Assembly (NCBI GenBank): GCA_017522135.1
Contig: JAFXAB010000035.1
Span: 1 to 43,153, forward strand
Length of the DNA: 43,153 nt
From: Bacteroidaceae bacterium
GTDB lineage: Bacteria > Bacteroidota > Bacteroidia > Bacteroidales > Barnesiellaceae_A
Direction of reading: 5' to 3'
The notes beneath the pieces are model-generated. The model ran no database searches, was not told the DNA's origin, and saw nothing but the letters and a program-made list of their open reading frames with translations. Positions 22,580-30,950 of this stretch are shown one piece after another. Numbering within the stretch: position 1 is the stretch's first letter; each line of letters starts with the position of its first letter. The translations under genes and the position numbers were made by a program.

Positions 22580-23215
22580 ATGAAGACTGTGGAAAAATTG
22601 TTGGCCGAAAGATTGTTGAATATCTGTGCCATTAAGTTGCAACCAGCCAATCCGTTTACATGGGCATCGGGTTGGAACTCTCCTATTTACACCGACAACC
22701 GTCGTACCCTCTCATATCCCGAGGTGCGTAGCTTTATTAAAGTAGAATTGTGTCGTCTTATCCTTGAAAACTTTCCCGAGGTAGATGCTATTGCCGGTGT
22801 TGCAACCGGAGCTATAGCTCAAGGCGCATTGGTGGCCGATACATTATGCTTGCCATACGTATATGTGCGCTCGACACCCAAAGACCATGGTCTTGAAAAT
22901 CTTATCGAGGGAGACCTCAAACCCGGACAAAAGGTTGTTGTCATAGAAGACCTTGTATCGACAGGAGGTAGCAGTATTAAGGCTGTAGAGAGCATCCGCC
23001 AAGCCGGTTGTGAAGTGATAGGTATGGCCGCCATTTTTACTTATGGTTTCCCCGAGGCTGCTCGTCGCTTTGAAGAGGCAGGAGTCAAATTGTTGACTTT
23101 GAGCAATTACAATGCTATGCTTGAAGCTGCTGTTGAGACCAATTATATAGCTCCCGAGTATCTCGAAACATTGAAGGAGTGGCGCAAAGATCCTGCCAAC
23201 TGGCTTAAAAAGTAA
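22580..23215 (+). CDS. pyrE: Orotate phosphoribosyltransferase
   Basis: A 211-aa enzyme joining orotate and PRPP to give OMP in de novo pyrimidine synthesis. Key elements are FTWASGWNSPIYTDNR for orotate binding, the flexible RSTPKDHGLENLIEG loop and the PRPP motif VVVIEDLVSTGGSS. The length is standard. The SRPBCC gene begins 14 nt downstream, so the two are surely co-transcribed. The leader has a GC-rich hairpin that could take part in regulation, though no PyrR-type element is recognised. Confidence 0.97.
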   Translation: MKTVEKLLAERLLNICAIKLQPANPFTWASGWNSPIYTDNRRTLSYPEVRSFIKVELCRLILENFPEVDAIAGVATGAIAQGALVADTLCLPYVYVRSTPKDHGLENLIEGDLKPGQKVVVIEDLVSTGGSSIKAVESIRQAGCEVIGMAAIFTYGFPEAARRFEEAGVKLLTLSNYNAMLEAAVETNYIAPEYLETLKEWRKDPANWLKK

Positions 23216-23229
23216 AGCAACAGCAGAGT

Positions 23230-23655
23230 ATGACCTCTTTTGAAAGCAAAATAACACGCATACCGGCTGCAGTAGAATCGGTATATGCCAAGCTCTCGGA
23301 CTTAAACAATCTGGAAGCAGTGCGCAATATGATACCGGCCGATAAAATGGCGCAGATAAAGGATATGCGTTTCGATGCCGATAGTTGTACTGTCAATGTC
23401 GACCCTGTGGGCGAATTGACCTTTAGGATTATTGACCGTGAGCCTCCCAAGACCATTAAGTTTACGGCCGAAAAATCGCCTCTACCACTCTTTTTGTGGA
23501 TACAGTTGCTACCGGTAGATGAGTATACAACCAAGACTCGTATTACTATCAAGGCCGAGATAAATGCTTTCCTCAAGCCTATGGTATCAAAGCCGTTGCA
23601 AGAGGCTGTCGATCGCATGGCCGATATGCTTGCGGTTATACCCTACAACATGTAA
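23230..23655 (+). CDS. SRPBCC (START-like) family protein
   Basis: A 141-aa soluble protein with the helix-grip pattern of small SRPBCC/polyketide-cyclase-like proteins: ITRIPAAVESVYAKLSDLNNLE at the N-terminus, alternating beta strands (SCTVNVDPVGELTFRIID, TKTRITIKAEIN), and a long C-terminal helix (PLQEAVDRMADMLAVIPY). These proteins bind hydrophobic ligands in a central cavity. No ligand can be inferred. Its tight coupling to pyrE (14-nt gap) is of a kind I recall from Bacteroidales. Confidence 0.85.
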   Translation: MTSFESKITRIPAAVESVYAKLSDLNNLEAVRNMIPADKMAQIKDMRFDADSCTVNVDPVGELTFRIIDREPPKTIKFTAEKSPLPLFLWIQLLPVDEYTTKTRITIKAEINAFLKPMVSKPLQEAVDRMADMLAVIPYNM

Positions 23656-23746
23656 TAACGAGTGGTATGATATATGTGAGCGACCATGTATGCCGTTATG
23701 TAATGGTGTGCAGGTCGCTTTTGTTATAGAAAGAAAAACAAAGACT

Positions 23747-24229
23747 ATGAAATGCGTGAAGTATATATGTGCGCTGATAGCTGTGCTGTTGTTGATGGGA
23801 TGTGAGTATGGTGAATATGACCGTATACCCCCTGCGGCAGTGCGTATAGAGTTTGGTAATGCCGCTGTATGGAATGTCTATGGAGTGGCTGCATACCCCG
23901 ACCATCGTGAGTTTATCAAAGAAGAGAACAAGCCTCGAGGCTTTACATATATAGCCAATTCATACACCGGATATGGCGGTGTGCTCCTGTTGTGCGATCC
24001 CGTAAATGTAGTACGTGCCTATGACTTGTCTTGCCCGGTAGAACGCAGCTCAAAGATAAGGGTGAGATATGATGACGAGGAGTTGGTATTGCGTTGTGAT
24101 GAGTGTGGCTCTACTTATGATATAACAACAGGCTCGCCACTATCGGGGGTAGCATCCGAGAGTAGATATTTTCTACAACCCTATGCCGTTTATTTCAATC
24201 CCATGGGAGGCGTGTTGATAACAAGATAA
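23747..24229 (+). CDS. Rieske-like lipoprotein with altered cluster ligands
   Basis: A 160-aa predicted lipoprotein (ATG at 23747; lipobox LLMGC, Cys19). The C-terminal half resembles a Rieske [2Fe-2S] fold: VRAYDLSCPVERS (Cys96), then LRCDECGSTYDITTGSPLSG (Cys117, Cys120) and a closing strand pattern. A canonical Rieske centre uses Cys-x-His and Cys-x2-His. Here the first His is Val98 and the second is Cys120, so either the cluster is lost or a three-Cys site exists. No known partner is adjacent; it lies 91 nt after the SRPBCC gene. The assignment rests on motif spacing and is moderate. Confidence 0.65.
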   Translation: MKCVKYICALIAVLLLMGCEYGEYDRIPPAAVRIEFGNAAVWNVYGVAAYPDHREFIKEENKPRGFTYIANSYTGYGGVLLLCDPVNVVRAYDLSCPVERSSKIRVRYDDEELVLRCDECGSTYDITTGSPLSGVASESRYFLQPYAVYFNPMGGVLITR

Positions 24230-24263
24230 TATGACAGGATGTAAAAACATCTTTGTTTTTTGG

Positions 24264-24294
24264 TTGTTTTTTAAGATTTTAATACCTAACTTTG
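24264..24294 (+). promoter_or_regulatory. fbp promoter
   Basis: TAACTTTG (24287-24294) matches the -7 consensus, with a TTG near 24264 at about 20-nt spacing. The predicted leader is about 105 nt and contains a short ORF. Confidence 0.55.
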
Positions 24295-24319
24295 TTGTTA
24301 ATAAATAAAAACCAATAAA

Positions 24320-24397
24320 ATGGTTGCCGACATTGTTGCTGACAATGCCATGAATAGAGAGAAAAAGTCTTGTAGGCAGCCACTAACCTTAATCTAA
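24320..24397 (+). other. Possible 25-codon leader ORF upstream of fbp
   Basis: An ATG at 24320 opens a 25-codon frame (begins MVADIVADNAMNREKK, ends PLTLI) that stops 8 nt before the fbp start. It lies wholly within the predicted leader. A small hairpin (CATTGT/ACAATG) lies inside it. It may be a regulatory leader peptide. The short length leaves a real chance that it is incidental. Confidence 0.4.
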
Positions 24398-24405
24398 TAA
24401 AAGCA

Positions 24406-26394
24406 ATGAAAACCAAAGCAGATGAATTAATGCAAGAAGAAGTAAGACAAGACTTGCGATATCTGAAGTTATTGTCCAAAAAGTTTCCTACAATAGCCGA
24501 GGCTTGTACCGAAATCATCAACCTTGAAGCTATTCTCGAACTTCCTAAAGGTACAGAGCACTTTCTTACCGATATTCACGGAGAGTATGAGGCATTTCAA
24601 CATGTGCTGAAAAATGCTTCGGGCTCAGTGGCTCGTAAAGTGAACGAAATTTTTGGTCAAACAATGTTTGAAAGTGAGAAAAAGGAGTTGTGTACGCTCA
24701 TTTATTATCCCGAGGAAAAACTCGACTTGGTAAGAGCGGTAGAACCCAACATCAAAGATTGGTATCGCATTACACTGCACAAGCTCATCCGAGTGGCACG
24801 CACCGTATCGTCGAAGTATACCCGCTCTAAGGTATCGAAGGCTTTGCCTCCCGAGTTTGCTTATATATTGCAGGAGTTGTTGCACGAATCACTCTCAGAG
24901 CCCAAGCAAGACTATGTAAACGTAATTATATCTACCATCATCGAGATAGGTCGTGCCGACAACTTTATTGTGGCTTTGTGCGAGTTGATACAACGACTCA
25001 CCATAGATTCGATGCACATCGTAGGAGATATATTTGACCGTGGCCCAGGTGCTCATATCATATTGGATACGCTACTCAAATATCACGACATAGATGTTCA
25101 GTGGGGTAATCATGACATTGTGTGGATGGGTGCTGCCTGTGGTAACGAAGCATGTATTGCCAATGTGTTGCGCATGGCGTTGCGTTATGGCAACTTGCCT
25201 ACTATAGAGGATGGCTATGGCATCAATCTATTGCCGTTGGCTACATTTGCCATGGATGTATATGGCGAAGATGAGTGTAAAACATTCATGCCGACACCTA
25301 CAGCCGTGCAACATAGCGAGAAGACTACGCGACTTATAGCAAAGATGCAAAAGGCTATAGCGGTTATACAGTTTAAAGTTGAGGGTCAGATTATCAATCG
25401 CAACCCCGAGTATAATATGCAAGACCGCAATTTGCTTGAGCGTATCAACTTTGATGATATGACTATTGAGTTGGGTGGCCGATTGTTTGAACTCTCCGAT
25501 AAGAGCTTGCCTACGGTCGATCCTAAAAATCCCTATCAGCTTACCGAGGAAGAGGCCAACATCATGCAGAAACTGAAATTCTCGTTTATGAACAGCGATA
25601 AGATGCATAAACACATGCGTTGGTTGTATGCCAAAGGTAGCTTGTACCTTGTACGCAATGCCAACTTGATGTTCCATGCTTCTGTCCCCATGAATGAGGA
25701 TGGTACTTTCAAGAAAGTGCCTGTACATGGCCAGGAGTATGCCGGTAAAGCCTTGTTTGATCGTGTAGACAGTGTTGTGCGGGCTGCATATTTTGGCGAT
25801 CCTTCTCAAGAGAGCCATCAACGCGATGTAGACTATATGTGGTACTTGTGGTGTGGACCCGATTCGCCTTTCTTCGACAAGGATAAGATGACCAACTTTG
25901 AGAAATACTTTATCCCCGACAAGAGTATGACTAAGGAGAAAAAAGGACACTATTATACCCTGCGCAATGAGTATGATACTTGTGTCAAGGTTTTGAAAGA
26001 GTTTGGCCTGGAAGGTCCCAACTCGCACATTATCAATGGTCACGTACCTGTTAAGGTGGCCAAGGGTGAGCAACCTGTTAAGGCCGGTGGTAAACTCCTT
26101 GTGATAGATGGCGGTTTCTCAAAAGCATATCAATCGGAAACAGGTATTGCGGGTTATACGCTCATATACCATTCGAGAGGTTTGCAACTTGTTCAACATG
26201 AGCCTTTCCAATCGACTCAAAAGGCCATTGAAGAGGGTGTTGATATTATATCCAACCGCTTTGTGTTGGAGTTTAATGACAATCGTATGCATGTGCGAGA
26301 TACAGATATAGGTAGAGAATTGACCAGTCAAATTGAAGAGTTGAAGAAACTCTTGTGTGCCTATCGTTTGGGCTTGATTGACGAGAAACACTGA
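24406..26394 (+). CDS. fbp: Fructose-1,6-bisphosphatase, class III
   Basis: A 662-aa enzyme of the class III type found in Firmicutes and Bacteroidetes, hydrolysing fructose 1,6-bisphosphate in gluconeogenesis. The metallophosphatase-like metal site is visible in FLTDIHGEYEAF (Asp56, His58), VGDIFDRGPGAH (around residues 206-217) and WGNHD (around 235). The length is that of the family. The gene has its own promoter and a structured leader with a possible short ORF, then precedes priA by 39 nt. Class III enzymes can be activated allosterically by phosphoenolpyruvate, but that cannot be read here. Confidence 0.97.
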   Translation: MKTKADELMQEEVRQDLRYLKLLSKKFPTIAEACTEIINLEAILELPKGTEHFLTDIHGEYEAFQHVLKNASGSVARKVNEIFGQTMFESEKKELCTLIYYPEEKLDLVRAVEPNIKDWYRITLHKLIRVARTVSSKYTRSKVSKALPPEFAYILQELLHESLSEPKQDYVNVIISTIIEIGRADNFIVALCELIQRLTIDSMHIVGDIFDRGPGAHIILDTLLKYHDIDVQWGNHDIVWMGAACGNEACIANVLRMALRYGNLPTIEDGYGINLLPLATFAMDVYGEDECKTFMPTPTAVQHSEKTTRLIAKMQKAIAVIQFKVEGQIINRNPEYNMQDRNLLERINFDDMTIELGGRLFELSDKSLPTVDPKNPYQLTEEEANIMQKLKFSFMNSDKMHKHMRWLYAKGSLYLVRNANLMFHASVPMNEDGTFKKVPVHGQEYAGKALFDRVDSVVRAAYFGDPSQESHQRDVDYMWYLWCGPDSPFFDKDKMTNFEKYFIPDKSMTKEKKGHYYTLRNEYDTCVKVLKEFGLEGPNSHIINGHVPVKVAKGEQPVKAGGKLLVIDGGFSKAYQSETGIAGYTLIYHSRGLQLVQHEPFQSTQKAIEEGVDIISNRFVLEFNDNRMHVRDTDIGRELTSQIEELKKLLCAYRLGLIDEKH

Positions 26395-26433
26395 TATTCT
26401 GTTGCTAAGCCCTTCATTATATAAAGAATATAG

Positions 26434-28899
26434 ATGACCCGTTTTGCCGATGTGATATTGCCTCTCCCGTTGTACCGATATTTTACTTATCGTGTACCCG
26501 AGGAGATGCAAGGTCACTTGCGGCAGGGGCATCGTGTTGTGGTGTCGTTTGGTCGCTCCAAGTTTTATACCGCTATTGTTGTTGCATTGCACGATAGCGA
26601 GCCGCAAGGGTATGAGGTAAAGGAGATTGCGACACTGCTCGATGATGAGCCTATCGTGTTGCGCCCCCAATTGAAGTTTTGGGAATGGATTGCCGAGTAT
26701 TACCTCTGTTCGGTAGGCGATGTTTACAAAGCTGCCTTGCCCTCGGGTCTGAAACTTGAGAGTGAAACATCTCTTACAATCAATGCCGACTTTGAGGAAG
26801 AGGTCGATGATAGACTCACCGAGCGAGAGGCTCTATTGATGCAGACTCTCTCTGAACAGGGAAGACTCACCGTTGGTGAGCTTGAACGAGCTACCGGACT
26901 GCGCAATACGTTGCCCGTACTACGCCGCTTGGTGGAACGTGAAGCGATTTTTGTATCGGAACGCTTACGGGCAAACTATAAACCTAAAACAGAGGTGTGT
27001 GTGCGTCTTACCTTTGAGCAAGGTGATAATGACGCTTTACACAACGCATTTGATAAAGTGCGTCGAGCCAAGCAGCAAGAGACTTTGTTGCTGTCTTTCT
27101 TGGAATTATCGCATTTTATGCAGGCCGGATGCTACACTGAGGTGTCGCGTGCGGCACTGTTGGCTCGTGCCGATGTCTCTCCGGCTGTGTTGGCAGGATT
27201 GGTCAACAAGGGTGTCATGGAGACCTACAAGCGCGAGGTGAGTCGTTTTGCTCCTGTGAAACGGGTGTGTGCACCTATGCCTGTGTTGAGTACCGAGCAG
27301 ACACGCGCCTGCAATGAGATATTTGCTACCTTGCGCGACAAGTCGGTTACGCTTTTGCATGGTGTTACATCGAGCGGTAAGACCGAGATATATATTCATA
27401 TCATAGATGCCATATTGAGGCAAGGTAGGCAAGTGTTGTACCTTGTGCCCGAAATAGCCCTTACAACCCAGCTTACCGAGCGTCTGCAAAGAGTTTTTGG
27501 CGATAAGTTGCTGATATACCATTCGCGCTTCTCGGACAATGAGCGGGTGGAGTTGTGGCAGAAACTGTTGCGTAGTCGCGAGCCTCGCGTGGTGCTTGGA
27601 GTGCGCTCGTCTGTGTTTCTCCCATTTCATGACTTAGGATTTGTTATAGTCGACGAAGAGCACGAAACCAGCTACAAACAGTATGACCCCGCGCCACGTT
27701 ATCATGCACGCAATGCAGCCATTGTCTTGGCACAAATGTACGGAGCTAAGGTGCTCTTAGGCTCGGCTACTCCGGCAGTTGAGAGTTATCATAATGCCCT
27801 CTCGGGTAAATATGGCTTGGTAGAGTTGCATACTCGTTACTCTAACAATCCGTTGCCTGAAGTGCGCATTGTCGATATGCGTGAGCAACGACGCAAGCGT
27901 CTTTCCAAAGGAAACTTCTCGGAACCCTTGCTCGAGCAGATGCGGGGTGCGCTGAAGCGCGAAGAGCAAGTGATACTCTTTCAAAATCGCCGCGGTTTTG
28001 CTCCTATGGTCGAGTGCCGCGAATGTGCCTGGATACCCAAATGTACACAATGCGATGTGAGTCTTACATATCACAAGCATGATAATAGATTGGTGTGTCA
28101 TTACTGCGGATATTCTTGTGAGGTGCCCCATATATGTCCGGCATGTTTGCAACCTGCCATTGAGGTGCGTGGATTTGGTACTGAGCGTATAGAGGAGGAT
28201 GTTGAGACACTCTTCCCCGAAGTGCCTTTGGCGCGCATGGATATGGATACGACTCGCTCTCGTAATGCTTATCAAGAAATAATTGATGATTTTGCTGCCG
28301 GTAAGAGCAAGATACTCATAGGAACGCAAATGGTGACAAAGGGACTCGACTTCGACCGCGTGAGTATTGTAGGTATTCTCAGTGCCGACAGTATGTTGTC
28401 ATTTCCCGATTTCAGAGCACATGAGCGCGCTTTCCAAATGATGGCGCAAGTAGCCGGCAGGTCGGGGCGAGGCAAGAGTAGGGGAGTTGTGCTGTTGCAG
28501 ACTTCGCAACCCGAATTGCCTCTTATATCGCAAGTTATCAATCACGACTATGTGGGTATGTATAACGACCAATTGTCTCAGCGAGAGCAGTTTGGTTATC
28601 CGCCTTTTACGCGACTTATCTACATCTACCTGAAGCATCGCGACGAGGGTGTACTTGATACACTTTCGCAACGCTATGCAACGATGTTGCGCAAGGTGTT
28701 TGGTGCGAGAGTTTTGGGACCCGATAATCCGCCTGTGGCGCGTATACAGTCGTTGTACATACGCAAGATTATGCTCAAGGTGGAGATAACCGCTTCTATG
28801 GCTCAAGTGAAAGACCTCTTGCGACAAATCTATGAACGAAGTCTTACGGATGATAGATTCAAGTCGCTTACACTCTACTACGATGTAGACCCTATGTAA
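26434..28899 (+). CDS. priA: Primosomal replication restart helicase PriA
   Basis: An 821-aa 3'-5' DNA helicase that recognises stalled forks and reloads the replisome. The N-terminal DNA-binding region begins FADVILPLPLYRYFTYRVP. The helicase core shows Walker A GVTSSGKTEIY (about 310-320), the DEEH box (about 407) and GSATPAVES. Eight cysteines between about residues 526 and 572 (CRECAWIPKCTQC ... CHYCG ... CPAC) form the paired zinc sites. Motif VI appears as QVAGRSGRG. It is probably co-transcribed with fbp. Confidence 0.97.
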   Translation: MTRFADVILPLPLYRYFTYRVPEEMQGHLRQGHRVVVSFGRSKFYTAIVVALHDSEPQGYEVKEIATLLDDEPIVLRPQLKFWEWIAEYYLCSVGDVYKAALPSGLKLESETSLTINADFEEEVDDRLTEREALLMQTLSEQGRLTVGELERATGLRNTLPVLRRLVEREAIFVSERLRANYKPKTEVCVRLTFEQGDNDALHNAFDKVRRAKQQETLLLSFLELSHFMQAGCYTEVSRAALLARADVSPAVLAGLVNKGVMETYKREVSRFAPVKRVCAPMPVLSTEQTRACNEIFATLRDKSVTLLHGVTSSGKTEIYIHIIDAILRQGRQVLYLVPEIALTTQLTERLQRVFGDKLLIYHSRFSDNERVELWQKLLRSREPRVVLGVRSSVFLPFHDLGFVIVDEEHETSYKQYDPAPRYHARNAAIVLAQMYGAKVLLGSATPAVESYHNALSGKYGLVELHTRYSNNPLPEVRIVDMREQRRKRLSKGNFSEPLLEQMRGALKREEQVILFQNRRGFAPMVECRECAWIPKCTQCDVSLTYHKHDNRLVCHYCGYSCEVPHICPACLQPAIEVRGFGTERIEEDVETLFPEVPLARMDMDTTRSRNAYQEIIDDFAAGKSKILIGTQMVTKGLDFDRVSIVGILSADSMLSFPDFRAHERAFQMMAQVAGRSGRGKSRGVVLLQTSQPELPLISQVINHDYVGMYNDQLSQREQFGYPPFTRLIYIYLKHRDEGVLDTLSQRYATMLRKVFGARVLGPDNPPVARIQSLYIRKIMLKVEITASMAQVKDLLRQIYERSLTDDRFKSLTLYYDVDPM

Positions 28900-28924
28900 T
28901 TAATATTCTCATAAACAACAAAAA

Positions 28925-28952
28925 AGAGAGATTTCGTGTAAGAAACCTCTCT
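28925..28952 (-). terminator. Terminator of the small repeat protein/beta-barrel unit
   Basis: AGAGAG-A-TTTC pairs with GAAA-C-CTCTCT around a 6-nt loop, with six T residues after the stem on the minus strand. It may also serve priA from the other side, though without a T run there. Confidence 0.75.
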
Positions 28953-28996
28953 AAATATTGTTTAATAGGTGTAGATACCGTGGGGTTGCGATCGCT

Positions 28997-29176
28997 TTAT
29001 TTAAGAAATTTATCAACAAACCAATTTTCAATTTTTCGATAAGCATCTACCACACAGTTTTCTATCGTTTTGTAAGCCTTTACTGTGCCCGATTCAATGC
29101 TTTTGTAAGCCCTCACACAGTTGTACTCAATCTTCTTGTACACATCCTTTACCTTGAAGTGAGTTGTTGCAGACAT
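28997..29176 (-). CDS. Small protein of four 11-residue amphipathic repeats
   Basis: A 59-aa ORF (ATG at 29176, TAA at 28997), lying 11 nt after the beta-barrel gene on the same strand and ahead of a terminator. Residues 12-55 consist of four 11-residue repeats of the form AYKxIExxxVx (VYKKIEYNCVR, AYKSIESGTVK, AYKTIENCVVD, AYRKIENWFVD), ending in FLK. Such 11-mer periodicity is typical of amphipathic helices that lie on lipid or form coiled coils. Similar short (G/A)YKxIE-repeat proteins occur in other anaerobes, to my memory without known function. There is no signal peptide. Regular codon structure, the repeats and the context support a real gene. Confidence 0.75.
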   Translation of the reverse strand: MSATTHFKVKDVYKKIEYNCVRAYKSIESGTVKAYKTIENCVVDAYRKIENWFVDKFLK

Positions 29177-29187
29177 AGTAGTATTTG

Positions 29188-29718
29188 TTAGAATGTATAT
29201 CCTACGCCTATCTTAAGGTAGTGCGCTTTTATTGCATCATTGTAACCCCACACGCTTTGTTGATATTCATATTGAATCTTAAGCGAAAAGCGTGCTATAT
29301 CTATACCCACGGCCGGATTGGCAAATATGCGAATACCCTTATTTGTAATATCGGCCATGGCACCACCTTTGAAAGCTACAAAAGGAGAGGCGATGCAGTC
29401 TTTAATAAAAGAGTATTTAATGTCGGCAAATACAGGTGTCAGAAAGCTCGGTTTTGCGTCGAAATTGGGGAGATATTCTGCCACAAAACCCGCTCCACCA
29501 CCTACATATAGGCCGTTTCCGAAGCTGTATCCGTGCGATGTGCTGATGCCCAATTGGTTGGCAATAGCAATAGAAAGTTCTACATCGGCTCGATAGCCTT
29601 TGTTGTAACTCACATTGGTCATGTAATTTGTTTTAGATGTTTCAGAGATGCTCTCTTGAGCCTGGAGCAATGTCATAGAAGAGGCTATGACACACAGTGT
29701 AATAAGTATTCTTTTCAT
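29188..29718 (-). CDS. Outer-membrane beta-barrel protein, small
   Basis: A 176-aa secreted protein with a signal peptide ending LLQAQ. The mature part is built of alternating amphipathic strands (YRADVELSIAIANQLGIS, GLYVGGGAGFVAEYLPN, FADIKYSFI, FSLKIQYEYQQS), and the final strand LKIGVGYTF ends in Phe, the usual BAM signal. An 8-stranded barrel is likely. No specific family is recognised. It precedes the 11-mer repeat protein by 11 nt and they probably form one unit from a promoter near 29746. Confidence 0.75.
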   Translation of the reverse strand: MKRILITLCVIASSMTLLQAQESISETSKTNYMTNVSYNKGYRADVELSIAIANQLGISTSHGYSFGNGLYVGGGAGFVAEYLPNFDAKPSFLTPVFADIKYSFIKDCIASPFVAFKGGAMADITNKGIRIFANPAVGIDIARFSLKIQYEYQQSVWGYNDAIKAHYLKIGVGYTF

Positions 29719-29745
29719 TGTGTATGTATAAAATGTTTAACGCTG

Positions 29746-29753
29746 CAAAGGTA
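29746..29753 (-). promoter_or_regulatory. Promoter of the beta-barrel/11-mer repeat unit
   Basis: TACCTTTG followed by CA on the minus strand matches the -7 consensus, 27 nt upstream of the ATG at 29718. No clear -33 element is seen. Confidence 0.5.
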
Positions 29754-29892
29754 TGTTGTGGCTTCGTGTGGCGGAAGAGATAAATTTCTTTGTAATTGGT
29801 ATAAAAGGCGTATTAAAGTTGGGTGATTGGCATTTTTAACCTCTATATTGGTCATATTTGCCGAAAACCAAAGGTTGTTATTGTTCAATAAT

Positions 29893-29928
29893 TCCTATTT
29901 TGTACATTTGTGAACAAAAGAAATAGGA
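29893..29928 (+). promoter_or_regulatory. AraC-gene promoter inside an inverted repeat
   Basis: The -7 box TACATTTG (29903-29910) lies between TCCTATTT (29893-29900) and AAATAGGA (29921-29928), an exact 8-bp inverted repeat. TTTTGT/ACAAAA forms a second palindrome inside it. The position suggests an operator, perhaps for autoregulation. Confidence 0.5.
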
Positions 29929-29930
29929 CG

Positions 29931-30740
29931 ATGGATATAGAGTTGTTGACAGATGCCCGGATTGTACAGCATTTAAGGTTTCCATATTGCATAGACAAAG
30001 TTACACAGATAGTGATTACAAAAGGCTCATTCTCTTGTATAGCCGATTGTTGTAGCTATTCACTCCGAGCTCCAGCCTTGGCGATGTTTCTACCCGGACA
30101 GATTGTGGAGTCATTGCAAGTGGATGATGAGTTTGCCGGATTTGGTCTTATGATGAGTGAGGATTTTACCAATTCGATGGATTTACCTGTGGGATTACAA
30201 GAGCGATTGTTTATAAAGGCAACACAGTTTTATGCGGTTTCAGATGAAGTGGTAGAGGCCTTGGTGAGTTGCTATAAGCATGTATCGTCGGTGATGCGAC
30301 AGCCCAATCATCCCTATAAGGAGGAGATTATCAAGCACCTGTTCTCGGCATATTACTATGGTTTGGGATATTATCTTCATGGTTTCCAAACAACAGCTAC
30401 AGCCATGTCGCTACAGCAAAAGACCTGCGACCGTTTTGTGTCGCTTGTGTCGACACATTTCAAGGAGCATCGTGATATTAGTTTCTATGCCGATAGGTTG
30501 TGTGTGTCGAATAAGTATTTGTCATCGCTCTTGAAGCAAGAGACCGGCATAACTGCGCTTGAATGGATAGAGAAATATGTAGTAATGTATGCTAAGAATT
30601 GCCTATCGTCTACGGCTATGACAGTGCAACAGATAAGCGATGAGTTGAACTTTTCGACACAATCGGTATTTGGTAAATATTTTAAGAGGGTCGAGGGTGT
30701 TTCGCCTATGACCTACCGTATGTCGCTACGAAAGGGGTAG
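29931..30740 (+). CDS. AraC-family transcriptional regulator
   Basis: A 269-aa regulator. I start at the ATG at 29931 (MDIELLTDAR); the GTG at 29910 lies inside the -7 box. The N-terminal domain (about 1-150) is a cupin-like sensor region of no recognised ligand. The C-terminal part (about 165-265) has the two helix-turn-helix motifs of the AraC type: DISFYADRLCVSNKYLSSLL, then MTVQQISDELNFSTQSVFGKYFKR and GVSPMTYR. It stands alone, divergent from the beta-barrel unit across 212 nt, so that unit is one candidate target. Confidence 0.9.
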   Translation: MDIELLTDARIVQHLRFPYCIDKVTQIVITKGSFSCIADCCSYSLRAPALAMFLPGQIVESLQVDDEFAGFGLMMSEDFTNSMDLPVGLQERLFIKATQFYAVSDEVVEALVSCYKHVSSVMRQPNHPYKEEIIKHLFSAYYYGLGYYLHGFQTTATAMSLQQKTCDRFVSLVSTHFKEHRDISFYADRLCVSNKYLSSLLKQETGITALEWIEKYVVMYAKNCLSSTAMTVQQISDELNFSTQSVFGKYFKRVEGVSPMTYRMSLRKG

Positions 30741-30748
30741 AATAGACT

Positions 30749-30840
30749 GGGCTTTCAGCCCGATTGATTTCAAATGCCCTCATTACCCGGCGCAAGCGTA
30801 GCGGCGCGCCGGGCTGTTGTATGTATCGCCTACAGCGATA
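30749..30840. other. Three consecutive hairpins downstream of the AraC gene
   Basis: Three hairpins follow within 92 nt: GGGCT/AGCCC (30749-30761), CCCGGCGC/GCGCCGGG (30786-30813) and TATCGC/GCGATA (30824-30840). The middle one is much more GC-rich than its surroundings. None has a good T run. They could be 3' UTR structure or remnants of a palindromic repeat family. Confidence 0.55.
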
Positions 30841-30891
30841 AAAGGTGCAACTTTAATTTTTATCGGACACCAATAATAGGTAATATAAACT

Positions 30892-30922
30892 ACGAGCGCA
30901 GGTCGATGTGGCCTGCGCTCGT
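30892..30922 (-). terminator. Hairpin terminator after asnS
   Basis: A perfect 11-bp stem (ACGAGCGCAGG with CCTGCGCTCGT) with a 9-nt loop lies 28 nt beyond the asnS stop codon on the minus strand. The following T tract is interrupted. Confidence 0.7.
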
Positions 30923-30950
30923 GGTATTTGATAAGGATTGTTTCTCGTTT

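Noticed and set aside
25228..26073. A 281-aa antisense frame over fbp
   Set aside because: fbp has all family motifs in the opposite direction; the antisense product has no recognisable features.
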